Positions 50,642 through 60,060 of a stretch of 64,000 bases of DNA are shown here, in pieces (within the stretch, counting starts at the first letter, position 1; the number at the start of each line of letters is the position of its first letter). The DNA is from Nitrospirae bacterium JdFR-86. GTDB taxonomy: Bacteria; Nitrospirota; Thermodesulfovibrionia; Thermodesulfovibrionales; JdFR-86. The stretch is taken from assembly GCA_002011815.1 (NCBI GenBank), contig MTOV01000015.1, positions 65,405 to 129,404 of the forward strand, given 5' to 3'. The position numbers and the translations under genes are program-made. The notes beneath the pieces are model-generated. The model was not told where the DNA came from and made no database searches. It saw only the letters and a program-made list of their open reading frames with translations.

Positions 50642-53600
50642 TGCTTACAAGTAAACTGCCATATAAATTCCTTGTAATGTTCCTGGTCTTTTCTTGTGTT
50701 CTGATAGTGGCTTTTTCCCTTCTCGTGTACCATGATTCAGGAAAGATGATAAAGGACATCGAAGCCATAGGGACACTTACACCCGAGCAAAAAGCCGTAT
50801 ATACGAGATACATGAAGGATATAACCGAGAGTCTCGTATCTCTTGCGTTCTATGTGTTTGTGCTTGCATTCATCCTGTCTTTGTTCTTTTCCCGGAAATT
50901 TCTTGTTCCTGTAAGAGAGCTTTACAGGGGGGCAAAGGCTTTAAAGGACGGCAATCTTGACATAAAGCTTGATGTTATCACCAACGATGAGCTTGGAGAG
51001 GTGACAAAAGCGTTTAACGACATGGCAGAAGCCCTCAGGAAAAAGACAGACGAGCTCATGAGAAAAGAACTCTATGTCAGTGCAATGCTCGACCCCTTGT
51101 GGATTGCGGATATGGACAATATAATCATTGACATAAACCCTGCCTTTACAAGACTCTTCGGCTATGAAAGAGATGAGGTTATCGGTTCTTCTATTTTCGA
51201 TTTTCTGGATGAAGAATCCGAAAAGATAATGAGGAGACAGTTTCATGAAAGAGACAAGGGTATAGCGTCTACTTACCAGATATCAATAATCTCGAAGACC
51301 GAGGGGCTCATACCTGTGCTTATAAGTGGTGCACCGCTCATCGAGAACGGAGAGGTAATCGGCAAGATAGGGATAATAAAGGATTTCAGACATGAGCTGG
51401 CATTGAGGGATGCCCTTAAAGAGGAAAGAGACTATACAGAAGCAATAATGGACAGTATGGTTGATGCCCTGCTTGTTATTGACAGGGAGTACCGGATAGT
51501 CAAGGCTAATATGGCGGCTCGTGTGAGTGCAGGACAGAACATCACAGGAAAGCACTGTCACAGCGTGTTTCACGCGTCAGGAGAATGGTGTTTCCTGCGT
51601 GGAATGGAATGTCCGGTGAAAATCGTTTTTGATACAGGAAAGCCTTACAAGACGATTCATGAGCACAGTGATGCTACCGGCTCGTCTATATTTCACGAAA
51701 TAATTGCATATCCCGTGAAGGATCGTTACGGAGAAGTAAAGCATGCAGTCGAGATTATGAGAGATATAACCGAAAGAAAGAGGTTTGAGGACGAGATTGA
51801 ACTGAAGAACAGGGAGCTTACTACGTTGAACAGTATCTCAAAGATATTGAGCCGATCTCTCAAAGCAGAGGATATATTCAACAATGTGCTTGACAGAATC
51901 GTTGACCTTCTTGGTATGGACGGCGGAGGAATATTCTTCCTCGACGAGATGAACAGAGTCCTGAAGTGTAAATACCACAGGGGAATGTCCGAGGATTTCA
52001 TAAAGTCTACAGGAAGAATAAAGGTTGGCGATGACATTCCCGGAAGGGTTGCGCTTACAGGGCAGAGTATAATTACCCCTGATATATCCAAGGATACAAG
52101 AAGTGAAAGGTCAGTATTAAGGCATTCGGGTATAAAAGGCTATGCATGTATTCCCATCAGGGGGAAAGAAAAACTGTTAGGTGTCTTTTTTATTTTCAGT
52201 TTCAATCCTTATGTCTTTACTCCTGAGGAAGAAAGGATACTTAACTCTATCAGTGAGATGATGGGTATAGCTTTTGAAAATATCAGGCTTTATGAGAAGA
52301 TGCGGGAGCTTTACGAACAGCAGAGGTTGCGCAGGGCATCAGAGCAGAAAAACCTTCTTGACCTTTCCTCCATGCTTGCCTCTACGCTGGACATAAAAAG
52401 CGTTCTTGCATCAAGCCTGTCTCTTATAAAAGACTCATGCAAGGCAGACCTTGCATGGATGCTTGAAACAGATGACAAAGGCGACCTTATACTTAAAACT
52501 GCTTCCGGAAATGAAATAGAGGAGGGGACTGTCATCTACCCGGACGGAACAAGTTGCATAGAGAAGTATGCTATGGAGAGGAAGACCCCTGTTGTTGTCT
52601 CTGAGATTGCTTCTGAACCGAAATTTTATGTCTCAGAGCGTGTGAAAAGTTTTAACACCGCAATATCCATACCGCTTTACATCGGGAAGAAGACCCTCGG
52701 CGCATTCACACTCTATTACAGGATGTTCAAAGAGCCTAAGGAGGAGATGATTCATTTCCTTCAGACCGTGGGCAGTATACTGGCGGTTTCGATTGAGAGG
52801 TCAAGACTTTATGAAAGAGCCATTATCGAAAAAGGCATGGCGGATACAATCCTTGAAAGCATAGCAGATGGGGTAATGACTGTGGATATTGAAGGCAAGG
52901 TTATATCAATGAACAGGGCGGCAGAGGAAATGATAGGACTGTCACCGCGAGGCGCCGTTGGGATGCAGGCCTGCGATGTGTTCAGATACAACGAAGGTAA
53001 TACCGAGTTAAGGTGGAGGATGGGTGAGTGTCTCGAAGCGGCAATGCAGGGTAATCTCAAGACAGTAGAGGCATACCTCTATAACCATGAAGGCAAGGTA
53101 ATTCCTCTTATGCTGAAGAGTGCTCCTGTTCGTGACCAGAAGGGTGAGATAGTAGGAGTGGTGTATGTCCTCAGGGATATAAGCAGGGAGAGGGAGATAG
53201 ACAGGATGAAGACAGAGTTTGTTAAGGCTGTGTCGCATGAGTTCAGGACGCCTCTTTCGGCAATAGTGGGCATGACTGAAATGGTGCTTGACGGGGAGGT
53301 TACTGGTATCAGGTCAAAGGATTATCTCAGCATGATACTGTCTGAGGGCAGAAGGCTTTCGGATATGGTATCCGACCTTCTGGACATTGCAAGGATAGAA
53401 AGCGGCAGGGAACTCTTCAGGGAAAAAGAGATTGATTTTGAGTCGGCTCTGAAAGACGTAGAAAGAGCGTTTAAGTCGCAGATAGAGAAAAAAGAAATAA
53501 AGTTTTCTTCAAGGATTGAAGGAGATGTAAAAGGCTACAAAGGGGATGAGGAGAAGTTAAAACAGCTTCTCCGGAATCTTGTTGAGAACTCTGTGACTTA

Positions 53601-53883
53601 TTCAGACCGTGGCTGTGCGGTGGAGGTCGTTGTCAGGAGGCACGGTAACAGTATTCAGATAGTAGTAAGGGATGAGGGCTGGGGTATAGCTGAAGAGGAT
53701 TTAAAGCATATAGGTGAGAAGTTTTATCGTGGAAGACATGCTGCCAGGACTAAAGGGACAGGGCTTGGTCTTTCCCTTTGTAAGGATATAGCAAAAATGC
53801 ATGGCGGAACTTTGCATGTTACAAGTAAGCGTGGGGAAGGCACCACCGTTGTCGTGGAGCTTCCTATAAGGGAGGGCGAATGA
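50641..53883 (+). CDS. Membrane sensor histidine kinase (HAMP, multiple PAS, GAF, HisKA, HATPase)
   Basis: LYRGAKALKDGNLDIKLDVITNDELGEVTKAFNDMAEAL; KTEFVKAVSHEFRTPLSAIVGMTEMVLDG; HGGTLHVTSKRGEGTTVVVELP. Confidence 0.95.
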   Translation: MLTSKLPYKFLVMFLVFSCVLIVAFSLLVYHDSGKMIKDIEAIGTLTPEQKAVYTRYMKDITESLVSLAFYVFVLAFILSLFFSRKFLVPVRELYRGAKALKDGNLDIKLDVITNDELGEVTKAFNDMAEALRKKTDELMRKELYVSAMLDPLWIADMDNIIIDINPAFTRLFGYERDEVIGSSIFDFLDEESEKIMRRQFHERDKGIASTYQISIISKTEGLIPVLISGAPLIENGEVIGKIGIIKDFRHELALRDALKEERDYTEAIMDSMVDALLVIDREYRIVKANMAARVSAGQNITGKHCHSVFHASGEWCFLRGMECPVKIVFDTGKPYKTIHEHSDATGSSIFHEIIAYPVKDRYGEVKHAVEIMRDITERKRFEDEIELKNRELTTLNSISKILSRSLKAEDIFNNVLDRIVDLLGMDGGGIFFLDEMNRVLKCKYHRGMSEDFIKSTGRIKVGDDIPGRVALTGQSIITPDISKDTRSERSVLRHSGIKGYACIPIRGKEKLLGVFFIFSFNPYVFTPEEERILNSISEMMGIAFENIRLYEKMRELYEQQRLRRASEQKNLLDLSSMLASTLDIKSVLASSLSLIKDSCKADLAWMLETDDKGDLILKTASGNEIEEGTVIYPDGTSCIEKYAMERKTPVVVSEIASEPKFYVSERVKSFNTAISIPLYIGKKTLGAFTLYYRMFKEPKEEMIHFLQTVGSILAVSIERSRLYERAIIEKGMADTILESIADGVMTVDIEGKVISMNRAAEEMIGLSPRGAVGMQACDVFRYNEGNTELRWRMGECLEAAMQGNLKTVEAYLYNHEGKVIPLMLKSAPVRDQKGEIVGVVYVLRDISREREIDRMKTEFVKAVSHEFRTPLSAIVGMTEMVLDGEVTGIRSKDYLSMILSEGRRLSDMVSDLLDIARIESGRELFREKEIDFESALKDVERAFKSQIEKKEIKFSSRIEGDVKGYKGDEEKLKQLLRNLVENSVTYSDRGCAVEVVVRRHGNSIQIVVRDEGWGIAEEDLKHIGEKFYRGRHAARTKGTGLGLSLCKDIAKMHGGTLHVTSKRGEGTTVVVELPIREGE

Positions 53884-54248
53884 GCAAAGTTATTGTTATC
53901 GATGATGAACCTTTTATCCTGATGATGGTAGAGGATAAACTTAAAAGAGCAGGTCTTGAGGTTATTGCGTTAAGGGAAAGTGTAAATGCCATTGATGTTA
54001 TACGAAAAGAAAGGCCTGACCTTATAATCCTTGACTGGATGATGCCTGAGCTGAGCGGAATAGAGCTTTGCCGGATGCTGAAGTCAGACCCGGAGCTTTC
54101 CTCCATCCCCATATTTATGCTTACGGCAAAGGGACAGGAAGAGGACGAAAAATTAGGACTGAAATGCGGGGTCTCAAGGTATATAACCAAGCCGTTCAGT
54201 CCTAAGGCACTACTTCAGATTGTCCTGAGTGAACTTAAAGGGACGTAG
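53880..54248 (+). CDS. Response regulator receiver protein (CheY-like)
   Basis: KVIVIDDEPFILMMVEDKLKRAG...LIILDWMMPELSGIELCRML...MLTAKG...YITKPFSPKALL; overlaps kinase stop. Confidence 0.95.
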   Translation: MSKVIVIDDEPFILMMVEDKLKRAGLEVIALRESVNAIDVIRKERPDLIILDWMMPELSGIELCRMLKSDPELSSIPIFMLTAKGQEEDEKLGLKCGVSRYITKPFSPKALLQIVLSELKGT

Positions 54249-54272
54249 ACGCCTGTTTCAGTCTGTGCCCCA

Positions 54273-55643
54273 CTAGCCTACAACATCGAGTTTTCTTACC
54301 CTGAGTTTTACTGACAGTTCTGAGGCGAGCCTTCTGCATTTTTCCATATCGACATCTTCCATCTCAACTACGGTAGCCTGCACTTCAGGGATGTGTTTTT
54401 TCGCTTCTTTAATAAAGTTAATTACTTCATCAAAGGCATTGTTGAAGGCAGGCATGCATAGTTTTTCATATGTTTCTTTGTCATGTGCGTCGAGACTTAC
54501 TGAGATGGAGTCGACCATGCCTTTAAGCTCAGGCAGGATGTTTCTGCGATGAATCAGGTTTCCGTGCCCGTTGGTGTTTATTCTGACAAAGCCGCCTTTT
54601 TCTTTTATCCATGCGGAGACTTCCTTTACGACGTCGAGTCGCAGAAGCGGCTCTCCATAGCCGCAGAAGACGACTTCTTTATATGCCTTGGGATCGCCGA
54701 TTGCGGCTTTTAATTCCTCAGCAGTCGGCTCTTCGCTGAGTCTGAGGTTATGCCCTTTTACATAGTCCGAGTGAAACCTTACGCAGAAAGAGCACTTGTT
54801 TGTGCACCGGTTTGTGATGTTTAAATAAAGACTGTCTCTTATTTTGTATGCCACGGTTCCCTTTACAGGCAGCTCTCCTATGCCAAAGAGCCTTTTTGCA
54901 TTTACTGTGGTAAGCCGTGCAATGTCCTCGATGCTTACTCCTCTCAACGAGGCTATCTCCCTCACTGTGTGGATTATGTAAGATGGTTCGTTCCTTTTCC
55001 CCCTGAAGGGTTCAGGGGTGAGGTAAGGAGCGTCTGTTTCTATGAGGAGGTAATCGTCCGGTATCTGTTTTACTATTTCTTTGAGTCTTTTTGCGTTTTT
55101 GAATGTGACAGGTCCTGCTATGGAGATATAAAGGCCCATTGCCATTGCGGTCTCTGCCATTTCGATGTCCCCTGAGAAGCAGTGAAGCACACCTTTGGTT
55201 ATTCCTGAGTCTTTTAGAATACGAAGTGTATCCTCTTTTGCCTCCCTGCTGTGGACGATTACCGGTAAGTTTGTCTCTACAGCCAGTGCAAGATGTTTTC
55301 TGAATACTTCCTGCTGTATCTCTATTGGGGAGTGTTTATAGTGGTAGTCGAGTCCTGTTTCGCCTATGGCAACGACCTTTTTATGTGATGCCCATTCTTT
55401 GAGCAGTTCATAGGTATCATCCCTGAAGTGTTTTGCTTCGTGCGGGTGAATACCTACTGAGCAGTAGACAATGTCGTATGTTTCAGCCAGCTTGAGTGCT
55501 TCTGTGTTGCTTTCAATATCAGAACCTATTGTTATCAGGGTTTCTATACCTGCCTCTCTTGCTCTTTCTATAATTTTGTCTCTGTCCTCATTGAACTGAG
55601 GCATTTCGAGATGGCAGTGCGTGTCTATTAACGTAAGTGACAT
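54273..55643 (-). CDS. TatD family hydrolase fused to radical SAM domain
   Basis: N-terminal LIDTHCHLEMPQFNEDRDKII, GETGLDYHYKHSP, ETDAPYLTPEPFRGKRNEP; C-terminal YLNITNRCTNKCSFCVRF (CX3CX2C), VVFCGYGEPLLRLD. Confidence 0.93.
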   Translation of the reverse strand: MSLTLIDTHCHLEMPQFNEDRDKIIERAREAGIETLITIGSDIESNTEALKLAETYDIVYCSVGIHPHEAKHFRDDTYELLKEWASHKKVVAIGETGLDYHYKHSPIEIQQEVFRKHLALAVETNLPVIVHSREAKEDTLRILKDSGITKGVLHCFSGDIEMAETAMAMGLYISIAGPVTFKNAKRLKEIVKQIPDDYLLIETDAPYLTPEPFRGKRNEPSYIIHTVREIASLRGVSIEDIARLTTVNAKRLFGIGELPVKGTVAYKIRDSLYLNITNRCTNKCSFCVRFHSDYVKGHNLRLSEEPTAEELKAAIGDPKAYKEVVFCGYGEPLLRLDVVKEVSAWIKEKGGFVRINTNGHGNLIHRRNILPELKGMVDSISVSLDAHDKETYEKLCMPAFNNAFDEVINFIKEAKKHIPEVQATVVEMEDVDMEKCRRLASELSVKLRVRKLDVVG

Positions 55644-55693
55644 GGACTTTCTCCTGTTTGTATATCCGTCTGGTCTGGAAAAAGGATTAACCC

Positions 55694-56905
55694 TTATGCA
55701 CCGAATTTTTTAAGTCTGCCTGCATTTGCAAGGGCAAGAGCCATTAAATTTACCGTGGGTATAATGCCGAATTCTCCTTTTCTGCATTCTCTTTCAGAGA
55801 AGGCGCTGGACAGACCTCCTAACACATAAGGGGATTTAAGCAAAAAGGGCACTGGATGCCAGCTGTGGGATTTAAGCACCGAAGGTGTAGAGTGGTCTCC
55901 GGTTATTATAAGCACGTCTGGTTTAAGCTCGAGTATTTCTGGCAGAATATTGTCCACTTCTTCTATTTTATGGGCTTTGCCTTCGAAATTTCCGTCTTCG
56001 CCGAATGAATCCACTTTCTTTACGTGTATGAAGAAGAAGTCGTAGCTGTCGTAGTTTTCCCTGAGGGAGTCCAATTCTTCTTTGAGGTCGCCTTTCAGGT
56101 CAGGCGCATGCATTCCTATGAGTTTTGCGACTCCTCTGTACATGGGATATGGTGCGATTGCAAGGGCTTTCAGTCCGTATGCCTCTTCAAAGGAGGGCAT
56201 GCGGGGCATCTCTGAAAATCCTCTAAGCAGTATGAAGTTTGCCTTGTTCTCGGATTTCAGTATCTCTGCTACCTTTGCTATGAGTTTTTCCGCTACTTTT
56301 GCGACTCTTTCTGCCTGTGGGGTGGAAGGCACAGGAGTGAGGGGACTTTTGCCTTCTTTTTGAGGGTCGGTGTCGTTTATGGCTCCGGAGCCGGGTTCAA
56401 GTGCTTCAGGGAATCTGAGTACTACGGCGAACCTGTGTTCCATTCCCGGAGCGAAGATAACCTCTACGTCGTCTATTTTGTTTATCTCCTGCTGTAATTT
56501 TTCTGTAAGCTTTTTGCTTTCCGGGGTGGGAATTCTTCCTGCCCTTCTGTCCTTAACAATGCCGTTTTCGACAATGGCGTAGTTGCATCTGATGGCTATA
56601 TCTGTGTTTTTCACTTCGAGTCCGAGTCCCAGTGCTTCGAGTATTCCCCTGCCTATCTGGAACTCTTTCGGGTCGTAGCCGAAGAGTGCGAGGTGTCCGG
56701 GTCCGCTTCCCGGGGTGATGCCTGGTGCTACAGGTATGTGAAGTCCGCATCCTGAGCTCTGCGCAAGTGTATCAAGATTGGGTGTGTCTGCTGTCTCAAG
56801 TTCTGTTTTGCCGTGTTCTCCAGGCAGTCCGCCAAGACCGTCAAGAACAAGCAGGATTATCTTTGAATTGTTTTTTACAATAAGATTTTTTATTAAATTT
56901 TGCAT
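55694..56905 (-). CDS. apgM: Cofactor-independent phosphoglycerate mutase, archaeal ApgM type
   Basis: [88 protein letters not shown]. Confidence 0.94.
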   Translation of the reverse strand: MQNLIKNLIVKNNSKIILLVLDGLGGLPGEHGKTELETADTPNLDTLAQSSGCGLHIPVAPGITPGSGPGHLALFGYDPKEFQIGRGILEALGLGLEVKNTDIAIRCNYAIVENGIVKDRRAGRIPTPESKKLTEKLQQEINKIDDVEVIFAPGMEHRFAVVLRFPEALEPGSGAINDTDPQKEGKSPLTPVPSTPQAERVAKVAEKLIAKVAEILKSENKANFILLRGFSEMPRMPSFEEAYGLKALAIAPYPMYRGVAKLIGMHAPDLKGDLKEELDSLRENYDSYDFFFIHVKKVDSFGEDGNFEGKAHKIEEVDNILPEILELKPDVLIITGDHSTPSVLKSHSWHPVPFLLKSPYVLGGLSSAFSERECRKGEFGIIPTVNLMALALANAGRLKKFGA

Positions 56906-57009
56906 ATTAAATATTACTTTAAGGGATTTTGTTTTTCAAGTTTGTGTTTTGCCGTTGACATTACTTTTTTATATTCGTATAGTAATCCGAAGTAATTTTT
57001 CAGGGAACA

Positions 57010-58017
57010 GTGGTGACCCGAAAATATAGACGTTTCTTCTTGTGCTGTGTGGCAGTGCTAATGTCGGTGTTCTGGGGGTGCGAGACCCTCAAGACCTCGA
57101 AACCTATTGTGCCCATAAAAGAGTACGAAAAGTTGATAGTGGGCAGGTTTGATGCCGATTATGTAGGAACGACCAACTGCCTGAGGACATGCCATTACCA
57201 TGACAAGATAAACGAGGATTTTGAGGCGAGCACAATGGGTGCTCAGATGTCTCCGAAGACCGGACTGCCACTGGTGGACTGCGAGTCCTGTCATGGTCCT
57301 GGAAGCCTTGCCATAAAGGGACTTACAAAGGAGAAAGTAGAACAGGATGCCAAAGAAGGAAAACAGACAAAGTGCGATTATGAGACCTTTATAGACCTTG
57401 ATAATCTTCCTGCACCGGCAAGGTCACTCATCTGTCTGAAATGTCACACGGCTAATGCCACCTTTAACCTTCACAACTGGAATGCAGGCAGCCATGCAAT
57501 GAACGATGTATCCTGCTCTGACTGTCATAAGATCCATGCCGGACCAGACCTGATAGTCAGACCAAGGGAAACATTCCAGATGTGCTATGAATGTCATGAG
57601 GACGTAAAGGCGGAATTTTCCCTGCCGAGCCACCACCCTGTCCCTGAAAAAAAGGTTAAGTGCACGGACTGCCACAACCCCCACGGTACTACCTCGGAAA
57701 ACCTTCTCAGGGCGGACAATATAAAGGCGACATGCACCGGATGCCATGCTGAAAAAGAAGGGCCCTTTGTCTTTGAACATGCTGATGTGGTGGAAGACTG
57801 CTCCAACTGCCACAGCCCGCACGGCTCTGTAAACAACCATCTGCTTAAGCAGAGTATGCCGTTCTTGTGTCTTCAGTGTCATGAAGGGCACAGGACGTCG
57901 GCAACACGGCCTGCAGAAAAGAAGGCGGCGTATTATACACGATGCACTGACTGTCATTCTACAATACACGGCACAGACATTCCATCACCTTCAGGCAAAG
58001 GGAGATTTATCCAATGA
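57010..58017 (+). CDS. DmsE/MtrA-like multiheme c-type cytochrome lipoprotein (9 CXXCH + 1 CX3CH)
   Basis: Lipobox VFWGC; motifs CLRTCH, CESCH, CLKCH, CSDCH, CYECH, CTDCH, CTGCH, CSNCH, CLQCH, CTDCH; NPHG/SPHG repeats typical of DmsE. Confidence 0.92.
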   Translation: MVTRKYRRFFLCCVAVLMSVFWGCETLKTSKPIVPIKEYEKLIVGRFDADYVGTTNCLRTCHYHDKINEDFEASTMGAQMSPKTGLPLVDCESCHGPGSLAIKGLTKEKVEQDAKEGKQTKCDYETFIDLDNLPAPARSLICLKCHTANATFNLHNWNAGSHAMNDVSCSDCHKIHAGPDLIVRPRETFQMCYECHEDVKAEFSLPSHHPVPEKKVKCTDCHNPHGTTSENLLRADNIKATCTGCHAEKEGPFVFEHADVVEDCSNCHSPHGSVNNHLLKQSMPFLCLQCHEGHRTSATRPAEKKAAYYTRCTDCHSTIHGTDIPSPSGKGRFIQ

Positions 58018-59978
58018 GAAAGAGGAGCATGAAAGGACTCTTAATTCTACTCTTCTTTACTCTGGTCTTCAGTCAGACGGTCTTTGCCGAAGATATACCG
58101 CCGATTTATAAATTTCCTGATATAAAGCCGCAGTTTTCTGTAAGAACCGGTTACAGGCTGGTCGGTCTGACCGGCTCTAAAAGGGCAGGTGAACACGAGC
58201 ATCTTAGTGATTCCGTGTCCTTTGGCGGTGAGATTATAGCGTTCCCCTTCCCCCATAGGATTCATCTGGAGGTGGATGTCGTAAGCGGGATGGACTATTT
58301 TGGAGACTTAAGTTACGCCTACAAGGATATAGTGCTTTCAAGATGGATAAACAGTACTTTGTTTCATAACCTTGACAATATTACACTCGTTGACCTTGAC
58401 CCTTCTACTGCCTCCCCAGGGGTTTCCATAAAAGATGCCGGTGTAAGTTACGGCGTCAAGACAAGCATAAATGACCTGTTTTTAAGACTTAAGACCCATA
58501 ATTTCCCTTTTCATGTTTATGTCAACGGCCGGATTTTGTATAAAGAAGGCACAATGCAGCAGAGGTTTCTTGGCGGTTCAGGCTGGTTCAATGATATAGT
58601 GCGGGTGTCCCGGAAAAGAGATGTTAACTGGAACACTCAGGACATCACCTTCGGTATGAACAGCCATCTGGGACCAATAGAAATAGATATCTCACACACT
58701 GAAAAGAGATTCGACTCCAATGCCGACAGGGTTTTAATTGATACGTATACAGGGGCGGGGTTTCCTCCTGGGGCTGTAAGGGCGGCTGGGGATTACCCGC
58801 ATAATCTTGTGCCTGATTTAGAAGGCTCTACGAACACACTGAAACTGCATACATCTTATACAGGCAAGATTGTTGCTTCCCTGACCATTTCAAAAACCGA
58901 CAGGGAAAACAACGACAGCGGAGCAAAAGCTGATTATTTCACGAGTACCGGTGAAATCAGATGGATGCCTATTACAAGGTTGACCTTTGCATTTAAATAC
59001 AAGCGTGAGGAAACAGACATGGACAATCCTTCCACCCTGACGGACGGTTATTACGGGTTGTCCACAAATCCTACTACGATCACAGGCATCACACCTTCTA
59101 TTTCGTCAAAGACCGATACGTTTTCAGGAAGCATGAGATATAGGCTGACAAAAAAGGTCACATTGAATCTGAGATATATCTACAAAGAAATCGACAGGGA
59201 CAACGCAGATGCCTGGGAAGTCCCGGACAGCACGACTGAGAACACCATATCCCTTTCAGCGAATGCCAGGCTGAAAAATGGTATGAAGTTAAAGGCAAGA
59301 TATAAGCACCGTGAGATTGACAATCCGGCATATAACACTCAGCCTAACCGGTCTGATTCAGGGATGCTTTCTCTCTCCTGGACACCCTTTGAAAAGCTCG
59401 TAACCTTCTTCAGCTATAACATAGCCAGAGAAAAAAGAACAGGTATCACCTATAAAGATATGTACACAGCAAATCCGGAAAACAGGGATGTAAACAGAAA
59501 CAAGTTTACAGGAAGCCTTACATTCTTGATAAAAGACAATATTACCCTGACCACAAGCTATGCTTATCTGCACAACAAGGTCGAGCAGGACTTTGTGTAT
59601 AACGATGCTGATGACGCACCAGATTATACAAATGAATTTCTTGACCCGGGTGTCCAGTACAAGGATATAGTCCGCAACTACGTGGTGGACTTAAACTATG
59701 CCCCAAAAGAAAATATCAGTTTGAATGTTAATATAAATCATACGAAGAGCAGTGGGAACTTTTATCCTGACACAACATTTATGCCCTCTCTTTCAGAGCT
59801 TAAGCTCCGGGAAACTGTTTATTCTGTCTCGGCTGAATATGGTTTAAAAGACGGGTGGGATATTGGTATCAGGTGTAGGTATATAGACCTTGATAATCTT
59901 AGTGAAAACCCTGATAATCCGGAGATTTCCGACGGCACGGTAAGGATTGCGCTTTTGACGGTATCGAAGCGTTGGTAA
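58014..59978 (+). CDS. MtrB/PioB/DmsF-like outer membrane beta-barrel porin
   Basis: Signal peptide LLILLFFTLVFSQTVFAED; alternating beta-strand pattern with GGEIIAFPFPHRIHLEVDVVSG..., overlaps the cytochrome stop by ATGA; ends in aromatic VSKRW. Confidence 0.85.
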   Translation: MRKRSMKGLLILLFFTLVFSQTVFAEDIPPIYKFPDIKPQFSVRTGYRLVGLTGSKRAGEHEHLSDSVSFGGEIIAFPFPHRIHLEVDVVSGMDYFGDLSYAYKDIVLSRWINSTLFHNLDNITLVDLDPSTASPGVSIKDAGVSYGVKTSINDLFLRLKTHNFPFHVYVNGRILYKEGTMQQRFLGGSGWFNDIVRVSRKRDVNWNTQDITFGMNSHLGPIEIDISHTEKRFDSNADRVLIDTYTGAGFPPGAVRAAGDYPHNLVPDLEGSTNTLKLHTSYTGKIVASLTISKTDRENNDSGAKADYFTSTGEIRWMPITRLTFAFKYKREETDMDNPSTLTDGYYGLSTNPTTITGITPSISSKTDTFSGSMRYRLTKKVTLNLRYIYKEIDRDNADAWEVPDSTTENTISLSANARLKNGMKLKARYKHREIDNPAYNTQPNRSDSGMLSLSWTPFEKLVTFFSYNIAREKRTGITYKDMYTANPENRDVNRNKFTGSLTFLIKDNITLTTSYAYLHNKVEQDFVYNDADDAPDYTNEFLDPGVQYKDIVRNYVVDLNYAPKENISLNVNINHTKSSGNFYPDTTFMPSLSELKLRETVYSVSAEYGLKDGWDIGIRCRYIDLDNLSENPDNPEISDGTVRIALLTVSKRW

Positions 59979-60060
59979 GAAGCACAGTCTGCTTTTCAAT
60001 TCAAAGTCTTCCTCTTTATTTTTTCTGTGATAAAATAAAATATATAAAAAGGAGCGTTAT

